Part shown: in pieces, positions 24,797 to 31,797 of the stretch
How the letters are laid out: the number at the start of each line of letters is the position of its first letter
How positions within the stretch are numbered: the stretch's first letter is position 1
Source of the DNA: JAQWBS01 sp047975765
GTDB taxonomy: Bacteria > Pseudomonadota > Alphaproteobacteria > RF32 > CAG-239
NCBI GenBank assembly: GCA_047975765.1
Contig: JBKEEF010000022.1
Span: forward strand, 1-38,740
Reading direction: 5' to 3'
DNA: 38,740 bases
Translations under genes and position numbers: made by a program
Notes under the pieces: model-generated
Seen by the model: the letters and a program-made list of their open reading frames with translations, nothing else
The model's database searches: none
What the model was told of the DNA's origin: nothing

Positions 24797-24872
24797 TGGT
24801 GAGCCCGACAGGATTCGAACCTGTGACCCTTTGATTAAAAGTCAAATGCTCTACCGACTGAGCTACGGGCCC
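24797..24872 (-). tRNA. tRNA-Lys (anticodon UUU)
   Basis: 76 nt with CCA encoded (complement of 24797-24799). The acceptor stem is GGGCCCG with CGGGCTC and discriminator A. The D-arm is GTAGCTCAGTCGGTAGAGC. The anticodon loop C-T-TTT-A-A puts the anticodon at plus-strand 24837-24839. The T-arm is ACAGG-TTCGAAT-CCTGT. Confidence 0.98.
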
Positions 24873-24888
24873 TCAACATCTGGGAATG

Positions 24889-24917
24889 TGTATATAAGAT
24901 TAAAAAAGGGAAGTCAA
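24889..24917 (-). promoter_or_regulatory. Sigma-70 promoter of tRNA-Lys
   Basis: On the minus strand TTGACT (24917-24912), a 17-nt spacer and TATACA (24894-24889). The start site would fall about 10 nt before the tRNA. Confidence 0.8.
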
Positions 24918-25054
24918 CAAAAAAAATAAAAAAAAGTGAATAAAAATTAAATTTATTAAAAATGTCAAAAAAATGCAAATTTTGGTTTATTTGTTAACTT
25001 TTATATGCTAGCATTTGACTAAATTTTATTTTTATTCATAGAGGTACAAAAACT

Positions 25055-25366
25055 ATGGCAGAAAACAGAAGTTCTGAAGATGCAAGATATGATATCTTAC
25101 AAAATGCTAAAGGTGAGATTCTTATTATGATTGGTTACCGTGAAGGCGGTCCTGAAAATCCAAGAATGGTTTATGATGGAAGTGATGTCGCTTTGCTTTA
25201 TAGAAGTCGCGAAAGTGTTGTTGTTCTTCCAGGTATTCATCAAGAAGCACGCACACCAATTAAAGCGGTGAGCGAGGTTCTTGTTGTTGAAGTTGAAAAT
25301 GATGATGTTGCCAGAGAATATAAAGTGCCGCTCAGAATTGTTAAGAATGTTGAGTCTTTAATGTAA
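25055..25366 (+). CDS. Small conserved-looking soluble protein, unknown
   Basis: 103 residues, no signal peptide or membrane helix. It begins M-A-E-N-R-S-S-E-D-A-R-Y and is rich in alternating hydrophobic residues (I-L-I-M-I-G-Y, S-V-V-V-L-P-G-I, E-V-L-V-V-E-V-E), suggesting a small beta-rich fold. GAGGT lies 11 nt before the ATG. It is not recognised, but codon use and a dedicated terminator argue that it is expressed. It precedes the secreted-protein, birA and rnj genes but is separated from them by that terminator. Confidence 0.75.
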   Translation: MAENRSSEDARYDILQNAKGEILIMIGYREGGPENPRMVYDGSDVALLYRSRESVVVLPGIHQEARTPIKAVSEVLVVEVENDDVAREYKVPLRIVKNVESLM

Positions 25367-25398
25367 TAAGACGATTGTTTTCTTGAAAGTTTTAATAT

Positions 25399-25430
25399 AA
25401 ACTCACTTTAGATTTAAAGTGAGTTTATTT
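25399..25430 (+). terminator. Terminator after the 103-residue protein gene
   Basis: Perfect 12-bp arms (25399-25410 and 25415-25426) with a 4-nt loop and an ATTTATT tail. Confidence 0.88.
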
Positions 25431-25451
25431 ATTATGAAGGATTCATACCTT

Positions 25452-26207
25452 ATGAGATTTATTTTAGTACTGTTTCTTATTTTGATGCCTTATAACGTTT
25501 ATGCCCAAATAACAGATGTGCAAAATGATATGGAAGAAGAAGTTCCTGAGGGATATATAGAAGAGGTTGGTGACGAAGGGGAAGATTCTGAAGAAGAAGT
25601 TTCTGAAGAAACGGATAGATATGTGAGTGTTGCGGTTGAATTAAACCGTGAACTTTCTCAAGCGACATATCAAATGGGTGATGATCTTTTGTTGTCAATT
25701 GATGATAAATATGCTGCTAATGGCGGTGCAACGTTAGATGATTTTACGAATGAACTTGTTGTTGAAGGTTTCTATGATGAAAATGGAACAACCTTACGCT
25801 ATGAATTTAAACGTAGTTTTTTGGATGTTATCAAAATTTCTGACTATTTTAAGGGAGATTATTCTCAAACGAAAAGTAAGAAAATTTCAACACTTGATGG
25901 TGAAAATGAAATTGATTTAAGAAAATTTGCTGTTAGAAGAATTAATGGTCGTCCATATTTGAGCTATTATAATAGAAGGGAAAATGAGCTTTATCTTATG
26001 GCTGCAATTAATCCTTATCTCAGTTTGAAGATTCAAGCTAAAGGTCCAAAATATTTCACCGTTACAAAGCAGTTTCTAAACAGTTTTGGAAACTTTAAAT
26101 ATCAAAAAGAAATTGTTGGTGGTGACAAGAAAGTGGATTTTAATAAGATTAGAGAAAAAGTTAAAAAAGGCGATAAAATCAAAGAGCTAATGGGTAAAAT
26201 TAAATAA
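25452..26207 (+). CDS. Secreted (periplasmic) protein with an acidic linker, unknown
   Basis: 251 residues from the ATG at 25452, chosen because AAGGA (25437-25441) lies 10 nt upstream and the product then begins with a signal peptide (M-R-F-I-L-V-L-F-L-I-L-M-P) cleaved after V-Y-A. Starts at 25419 or 25434 would put a charged tail in front. A strongly acidic stretch follows (about residues 25-55, rich in Glu and Asp), then a mixed alpha/beta domain containing R-R-I-N-G-R-P-Y-L-S-Y-Y. The end is very basic. No Cys after the signal, so not a lipoprotein. It sits 27 bp upstream of birA and is probably in the same operon. Confidence 0.75.
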   Translation: MRFILVLFLILMPYNVYAQITDVQNDMEEEVPEGYIEEVGDEGEDSEEEVSEETDRYVSVAVELNRELSQATYQMGDDLLLSIDDKYAANGGATLDDFTNELVVEGFYDENGTTLRYEFKRSFLDVIKISDYFKGDYSQTKSKKISTLDGENEIDLRKFAVRRINGRPYLSYYNRRENELYLMAAINPYLSLKIQAKGPKYFTVTKQFLNSFGNFKYQKEIVGGDKKVDFNKIREKVKKGDKIKELMGKIK

Positions 26208-26234
26208 AAGAATTAAGTTTAAAAGGTTTTTTTT

Positions 26235-26969
26235 ATGGTTCTTATTGAAGATTTTGAATGGGAAGATTTGGAAGAAGTTTCAAGCACAAATGATGTGGCG
26301 AAGGAAAAATCTCTCCTTTATAAGAATCAGAAATTTGTGATTACAGCTCAAAAACAAACCAATGGTCGTGGTCGTAGAGGTCGAGACTGGATTGGTTTAG
26401 AAGGAAATTTGTTTGCTTCTTTTGGACTTGAAGTGGAACTTAGATATTTAGGTCAATTTTCTATTCTTATCTCTTTGAGTTTATTTGAAACAATCAAGAA
26501 GTATGATGAAAAAATCAATGTTCAGACCAAATGGCCGAATGATATTTTGATAGATGAAAAAAAGGCGATAGGAGTTCTTCTCGAAAAAGGCGAAGGAGAT
26601 TATTTGATTGTTGGGATTGGAGTGAATATTTGTAATAGCCCAAAGAATGAAAATTTACTCTATGAGGCTTCAAGTTTAAAAGATATTAATATTCAAACAG
26701 ATAGAATATCTTTTCTAGAGAAATACATTAATATATTTAATCAAAATATAAATCATTGGAATGAATTTGGTTTTGAAATTTTGAAACAAAAATGGTTGAA
26801 AAATGTTTATGGCTTAAATGAAAAAATTGTCGTGAATATGGAAAATGAAAAGATAGAAGGTATCTTTAGAGATATAGATGATAATGGAACATTACTTCTT
26901 GAATTGAAAGATGGTGTTGTTCGAAAAATTTATGCTGGAGATATATTTTTGATGAAGGAAAAAAGATGA
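26235..26969 (+). CDS. birA: Biotin--[acetyl-CoA-carboxylase] ligase
   Basis: 244 residues: the catalytic module only, without the N-terminal repressor helix-turn-helix of E. coli BirA. It activates biotin with ATP and attaches it to the carboxyl carrier protein of acetyl-CoA carboxylase. Motifs are V-S-S-T-N-D (15-20), the biotinyl-AMP loop G-R-G-R-R-G-R-D-W (44-52), K-W-P-N-D (99-103), then G-V-L-L-E and V-G-I-G-V-N. A small C-terminal SH3-like domain ends in G-D-I-F-L. AGG lies 9 nt before the ATG. It overlaps rnj by 4 bp, an arrangement familiar in alphaproteobacteria. Confidence 0.96.
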   Translation: MVLIEDFEWEDLEEVSSTNDVAKEKSLLYKNQKFVITAQKQTNGRGRRGRDWIGLEGNLFASFGLEVELRYLGQFSILISLSLFETIKKYDEKINVQTKWPNDILIDEKKAIGVLLEKGEGDYLIVGIGVNICNSPKNENLLYEASSLKDINIQTDRISFLEKYINIFNQNINHWNEFGFEILKQKWLKNVYGLNEKIVVNMENEKIEGIFRDIDDNGTLLLELKDGVVRKIYAGDIFLMKEKR

Positions 26970-28642
26970 GTGGATTTGATAAAGAAGGGTTATACTTCTT
27001 ACCCTTAGGCGGTGCTGAAGAAGTTGGTTTCAACTTATATGTTTATGCAGCAGGTGGAAAACTGATTGTTGTTGACTGTGGTTATGGCTTTTTGAATGAC
27101 GATTATCCTGGAATGGATATGGGAATGGCAGATTCCACCTTTTTGGATAATTATGTTGATGACATTGAAGCATTGTTCATCACGCATGCACATGAAGATC
27201 ACTTTGGAGCAGTTGCAAGAGTTTGGCCTAAGCTTAAATGCCCAATTTATGGAACAGAATTTACCCTAAAACATGTTCGTCGTCGCTTAGATGAAAATAA
27301 AATTCAATATCTTGAAAAAGATTTGATTGAAGTTGGTGATAATGGTGTTGTCAAACTTCCTGATTTTGAAGTGAAGTTTGCTTATATGGTTCATACAACG
27401 CCACAAAATGCTTGTTTACTTTTTAAATCTAAATATGGGAACGCTGTTCATGCCACAGACTGGCGTTTAGATGATGAAGCTATTGCTGAACTGGGAAAAA
27501 CAAATTTCGAAGCTTTGGAAGCCTTTGGGTGTGAAGGAGTGGATATGTTTATTGGAGATTCCACAAACTTGGCGACTGAAAAAGTTCAACATACAGAAAT
27601 GGATATTCGTCAGAATCTGATAGATTTGGTTCCAAGATTTAAAAACACTCTTGTTGCAACTTGTTTTGCTTCAAATGTAATGCGTATGGAAAGCTTAATG
27701 ATTGCTGCAGATAGAGCAGGTCGCACACCAGTTATTTCTGGAATGAGTTTGATTCAAAATGCAAATATTGCTAAAGAATGTGGTTATTTAAAAAATGCTC
27801 CAAAATATTTGGAAGCTAGAGAAGCAACGGATATTCCTTTAGATAAAATTCTATATATTTGTGCTGGTTCTCAGGGGAATTATAGAAGTGGTCTGTATCG
27901 CATTGTGAATGAAGAAAATAAGAATATTTCTTTAGGAAACGGTGATGCGATTATCTTTTCATCTGAAATTATCCCTGGAAATGAAGATAAGATTGAGGCG
28001 ATGCAAGAAAAACTTCGTTTGCGTGGCGTTGAGGTGATTAGTAAGGAAGAATATGTTGTTCACACCACAGGACATGGCGGAAAAGCTGAAATTAAAATTA
28101 TGTATGATTTGTTGAAACCTAGAATTGTTTTACCTGTTCATGGCGATAAAAGATATCTTAGAGAGCATGCTCGTTTTGCGACTTCTTTAGGGGTGGAACA
28201 AGTAGTTAATGCACGCAATGGCGATGTTATGCTCTATAACAAGGGTACAATTGAATTGGTTGAACAGGTTTCAACAGATATTATCGGAATTGACAGAAAT
28301 CAGTTGACTTCACTTAATTCTCAGTTGGTTAAAAATCGTCGACGTTTGATGTATAATGGAAGTTTATATATCAGCACTGTTTTTGCAGAAGATTGGACTT
28401 TGGAAGATTTGCAAATTTCTTCAATTGATATTATGGAAGAAGGAGAGTTTAATCGCTTTGCAGAAGAAATTAAGGAAAAAATGATAAAAGATATCCCGAT
28501 TCATGTTGAGTTATTGAAACACAAAGAAAATGCGATTATTGATTATATTAAAGCAAAAATCAGAAAATTCATTTTTGTTAAAACAGATATAAAACCCGTT
28601 GTGTTTATGCACTTCTATAAAAAAGGAAAAAGCGAGGAATAA
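26966..28642 (+). CDS. rnj: Ribonuclease J
   Basis: 558 residues, as usual for RNase J. It has 5'-3' exonuclease and endonuclease activity on mRNA and in rRNA maturation. The metallo-beta-lactamase core shows T-H-A-H-E-D-H-F-G (73-81, zinc ligands), H-A-T-D-W-R and G-D-S-T-N; the beta-CASP part has C-A-G-S-Q-G, H-T-T-G-H-G-G and V-L-P-V-H-G-D. All metal-binding residues are present. The ATG overlaps the end of birA (ATGA). Its stop lies in the loop of the terminator at 28629-28658. Confidence 0.96.
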   Translation: MSGFDKEGLYFLPLGGAEEVGFNLYVYAAGGKLIVVDCGYGFLNDDYPGMDMGMADSTFLDNYVDDIEALFITHAHEDHFGAVARVWPKLKCPIYGTEFTLKHVRRRLDENKIQYLEKDLIEVGDNGVVKLPDFEVKFAYMVHTTPQNACLLFKSKYGNAVHATDWRLDDEAIAELGKTNFEALEAFGCEGVDMFIGDSTNLATEKVQHTEMDIRQNLIDLVPRFKNTLVATCFASNVMRMESLMIAADRAGRTPVISGMSLIQNANIAKECGYLKNAPKYLEAREATDIPLDKILYICAGSQGNYRSGLYRIVNEENKNISLGNGDAIIFSSEIIPGNEDKIEAMQEKLRLRGVEVISKEEYVVHTTGHGGKAEIKIMYDLLKPRIVLPVHGDKRYLREHARFATSLGVEQVVNARNGDVMLYNKGTIELVEQVSTDIIGIDRNQLTSLNSQLVKNRRRLMYNGSLYISTVFAEDWTLEDLQISSIDIMEEGEFNRFAEEIKEKMIKDIPIHVELLKHKENAIIDYIKAKIRKFIFVKTDIKPVVFMHFYKKGKSEE

Positions 28643-28658
28643 TCCTCGCTTTCGTTAT
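28629..28658 (+). terminator. Terminator of rnj, copy A of a 30-bp repeated hairpin
   Basis: Stem AGCGAGGA (28631-28638) / TCCTCGCT (28643-28650) with loop ATAA that contains the rnj stop, then TTTCGTTAT. The 30 nt are repeated at 29575-29604 with one mismatch. Confidence 0.8.
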
Positions 28659-28697
28659 AAGTTTACAATAGGAAGTTTTATTAATTGATTGTTATTT

Positions 28698-29479
28698 CTA
28701 ATTAATTAATAAAACTTCAAAGTTATCTCCTCTAATTCTAATATATAATTTTTGAGGGTTTATCCTTTTATCAAGACTCATCAGTGGAACCATATCTTTG
28801 TTTATGTAATGAGTTACATAGTAAAAACGATATACGCCACAACTTTCAAAATGAGTTAATTCAAAGCCTGGTTTGTATACATAATCAGGAAGTTTATCTG
28901 TATTATATGGGCAAAATTTTTGGATTGTTACTACATTAAGTGCTTTGTTTTGATTTATTTTGATAACTTCAATCAATGTTGAATAAACATTTTTTTGTTT
29001 ATCTTTTTGTGAAATAATAACATCTCTATATAGATTTCTATAACTTCTTGGATATAAACCAGGATTTGCAAGAAAAGATCCTACCCATTCATGTTTATCT
29101 CGTTTGGGAGTTTTGATTGTAGCTAAATACTCCCCATGAATACTTCTAGATGCATCAACTCTTATTTTTAAGTTGTCATATTCATCATAAAATATTAAAT
29201 TTCTTCTATCTCCCCTAGGTGTGATTTGACAGCCATCTGGTTCAGAGCGACAAGATTTTATATCTTCAAATTTATCTCTTTTAAGCGTGGAGATTCATAA
29301 ACTGAATCCATAAAAGCATACTTATCATCAACGCATTTTACGATTTCATTTATAGGTTCATCTGGGTCACAGTTAAGTGTTGCTCCATAAGGGTCATCAG
29401 TAACACCAATAGAATTACAAGCTGTGATAACAATAACAAGCGTTAAAGATAAAGAAATAAAGAAAATGTTTTTATTCAT
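28698..29479 (-). pseudogene. Lipoprotein of unknown function, interrupted by a one-base frameshift
   Basis: The 5' part (29258-29479) starts with a lipoprotein signal peptide whose lipobox I-T-A-C puts the modified Cys at residue 21. At plus-strand 29279-29282 a T4 run shifts the frame, giving a stop at 29258. A fifth base would restore S-P-R-L-K-R-D-K-F-E-D-I-K-S-C-R-S-E-P and keep the frame open to 28698, a protein of about 260 residues. Between 28976 and 29280 the restored frame has no stop, although no start codon lies near its beginning, which confirms one interrupted gene. Extra Cys (in C-N-C-D-type spacing, and C-R-S-E-P-D-G-C) suggest disulphides. GGAG lies 9 nt before the ATG. No family recognised. 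Confidence 0.8.
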
Positions 29480-29574
29480 AACACACGACTCCGTAAAGGT
29501 TGTATTTAGTTGAGTTTTAGACGGATAAAAAATAAATTACAATCAAATGTTGTTTAAATAAATTTGAAATAACG

Positions 29575-29604
29575 AAAGCGAGGAATAATCCTCGCTCTCG
29601 TTAT
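29575..29604 (-). terminator. Terminator of the P-loop kinase gene, copy B of the 30-bp repeated hairpin
   Basis: Same hairpin as at 28629-28658, 29 of 30 identical. On the minus strand it follows the stop codon at 29604-29606 directly and is followed by TTTCGTTATTT. Confidence 0.8.
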
Positions 29605-30248
29605 TATTCATTATTTTCTTTCTTTAATAAATGTTTTGCAATTTGAACATAATCAAAATTGTATTTATCTGGTTCAATGATTTCTAGATGATAACATTCA
29701 GAAAATTCAATCGCAATTTTCTCATATATTTCTTGTTGTTTAAATAATTTATCTGCAAATTGTTCAATTCCATTATTGCTAGTTATAAATTTATTCCATT
29801 CATCATTTCTATATTTTAATGAACTTTTTAAGGACTTTATGATATTTTCTTTTGACAGTTTTAATAATATAAGATTTGTTTTTATTAGTTTGTTTTCTTG
29901 CATAGATTCAAATATATTTTGTAGTTCATTTTTATCTATATAACCATTCACATAATTACTAATTGCAAAGCGTTCCATATATACAGAGTATATAGTTTTA
30001 TTTCTAATGTAGAAATTTGATGCCTTATATGTCTCTTGTAAGTAATGTAAAAAATCTAAAATTTTATATAAATGTTCACAAGGGTTTATTTTGTTTTGAC
30101 TGTTTTCAAATATTCTTTCCGTTAGATGTTCACTAAAATAAAATTGTGAAAATTTACTTTCATCAGAATGAGCATTAATTTCTTTAATTTTGTTTATTAA
30201 TTGTGTTTTCCCTGTTGTTGAAATTCCTTCAATAATATTAACATTCAT
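29604..30248 (-). CDS. P-loop kinase-like protein (possible nucleoside/nucleotide kinase fold)
   Basis: 214 residues. Walker A G-I-S-T-T-G-K-T lies at residues 8-15, directly after a first strand (M-N-V-N-I-I-E), as in thymidylate and deoxynucleoside kinases. A Y-M-E-R-F segment at about 92-96 could be the E/D-R-F-type lid or base-binding motif of that group. The rest is helical and Lys/Asn rich, with no further motif. The substrate is not predictable. AGAGGGATAA precedes the ATG. It begins 31 bp after the histidine kinase gene on the same strand, so the two may share a transcript; the AT-rich codon use differs somewhat from the kinase upstream, which may mean a later arrival. Confidence 0.7.
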   Translation of the reverse strand: MNVNIIEGISTTGKTQLINKIKEINAHSDESKFSQFYFSEHLTERIFENSQNKINPCEHLYKILDFLHYLQETYKASNFYIRNKTIYSVYMERFAISNYVNGYIDKNELQNIFESMQENKLIKTNLILLKLSKENIIKSLKSSLKYRNDEWNKFITSNNGIEQFADKLFKQQEIYEKIAIEFSECYHLEIIEPDKYNFDYVQIAKHLLKKENNE

Positions 30249-30279
30249 ATTTATTATCCCTCTTTTTATTTAGACATTA

Positions 30280-31707
30280 TTATTGTTTGATTGGGAGATA
30301 GATTGTGAAGGTTGTGCCATTATAAGAGGTTGAAGTTACGGTTAGGTTACCTCGGTGGCGCATAATGATATGTTTTGCAATTGAAAGTCCAAGCCCTGTT
30401 CCTTTAATATTTAGGTTTTTATGTTCTTGTAGGCGGTAAAAACGTTCCGTAATTCTTGCTAAATCTTCTTGAGGAATTTTTGGTCCTTTATTATTGATAG
30501 AGATACTAATTGCTTCATTTGGAGAAACAGAAAAGCTCTTAGAAGGCGGAATTTGCGGAACTCTATCTATTTTGATTGTAACATCGCTTGGGCTTAAGCC
30601 ATATTTTATGGCATTATCTGTCAAGTTTTGAATAACTTGTCTGATTTGATGGCTGTCTGCGATAATTGACGGGATTTTTCCATTAATATCAACAACCAAA
30701 TCCATTTCTCTTGCTTGTGCTTTAAGTTTTAGAGATTCAATCACTTCATCAATGATTTTGGATATTGAAGCTTTTTCTTCTGGAATTTGGTCTTGACTGA
30801 GTTCAATTTTTGAAAGAGAAAGTAAGTTTTCAATGAGTGCAGACATATATTCTGTTTGCTCGGACATAATTTTCAAAAACATTTCACGAGCTTTTTCATC
30901 ATTTTTGGCGGTTGATTGCAGTGTTTCAACACATCCTGAAATAACTGAAAGAGGAGTGCGTAGTTCGTGAGAAGCATTTGCAACAAAGTCTGATTGCATT
31001 TTTTCAATTTTCATTGCTTTAGTCAAATCATAAAGAGAAATGACAGCAACGGCTCTTCCTTTAGAAATCCATGGAAGTTGTTTGATATGGGCATAGAGCT
31101 TTTTTTGTTTTGGTTTGTGAACATAAAAGATAAGGTTTTCAGCTTCACTTTCTTTTGCTAAAACTTTTGAAACGGCATTGATGAAGTTGTTTGAATCGAA
31201 AATACCTTCAATATTACGATCAATGATGTTTTTTTCAAGAAGACCATGGGCAGAAATGTTTGCACCAATGATTTTTCCATATTTATCAATCATCAAAATT
31301 GGGTCAGGAAGGGAGTCAAGAACTGCCGTATCTGAAATGGTCTGAGCTTCAAGTTCTTGGTGCTTTTCTGACCAAAATTGGTGCATTGCATTGACAGCAT
31401 CTGCAATTTCTTGTGCTTCTTTCTCTGATAGATTCATGTTTGATACATCAAAATCTACTCCTTTTGCAAGGGAAGAAATGTATCTTTTAATCATCTGAAT
31501 TTCAAAAGTCAGTGGAAAAAGAAAAGCTATATTAAAGATAATAATGGTGATGTAAGAAATAATGGCGAGAATCGGTTTAATGAGACCAAGCGCTACCAAC
31601 ATCAAGAAAACTAAACCAGCCGGAAAAGAAAGAAAAATCACTCTTTCGGCAAATTTTGTGTTTTTATCAATGTCAAAAATTTTTTGTTTCTTAGGAAGTT
31701 TAAACAT
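30280..31707 (-). CDS. PhoR-type membrane sensor histidine kinase
   Basis: 475 residues from the ATG at 31707, which has GAGAG 11 nt upstream; a TTG at 31722 would add five residues but lacks a ribosome binding site. Two membrane helices (about 20-42 and 45-67) form a short hairpin with almost no periplasmic domain. A HAMP-like region, a PAS domain (about 125-225) and the HisKA/HATPase core follow: phosphoacceptor H247 in S-H-E-L-R-T-P-L-S, N-box N-L-T-D-N-A-I-K-Y-G, G-box G-T-G-L-G-L-S-I-A-K. The layout is that of PhoR, the phosphate sensor, but no response regulator or pst gene is in view, so the signal is uncertain. Confidence 0.92.
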   Translation of the reverse strand: MFKLPKKQKIFDIDKNTKFAERVIFLSFPAGLVFLMLVALGLIKPILAIISYITIIIFNIAFLFPLTFEIQMIKRYISSLAKGVDFDVSNMNLSEKEAQEIADAVNAMHQFWSEKHQELEAQTISDTAVLDSLPDPILMIDKYGKIIGANISAHGLLEKNIIDRNIEGIFDSNNFINAVSKVLAKESEAENLIFYVHKPKQKKLYAHIKQLPWISKGRAVAVISLYDLTKAMKIEKMQSDFVANASHELRTPLSVISGCVETLQSTAKNDEKAREMFLKIMSEQTEYMSALIENLLSLSKIELSQDQIPEEKASISKIIDEVIESLKLKAQAREMDLVVDINGKIPSIIADSHQIRQVIQNLTDNAIKYGLSPSDVTIKIDRVPQIPPSKSFSVSPNEAISISINNKGPKIPQEDLARITERFYRLQEHKNLNIKGTGLGLSIAKHIIMRHRGNLTVTSTSYNGTTFTIYLPIKQ

Positions 31708-31797
31708 CTTTACATCTCTCAAAAAAATCTGGACTAATCTATGCTAAATGGGTAGTATACGCGAAGATAGTTTAAATTTAATAAATACGAGTTTTAT

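Noticed and set aside
24738..24929. 63-codon ORF with R-I-R-T-C-D-P-L-I-K
   Set aside because: It is the antisense translation of tRNA-Lys; this peptide is a well-known artefact of ORF calling across tRNA genes.
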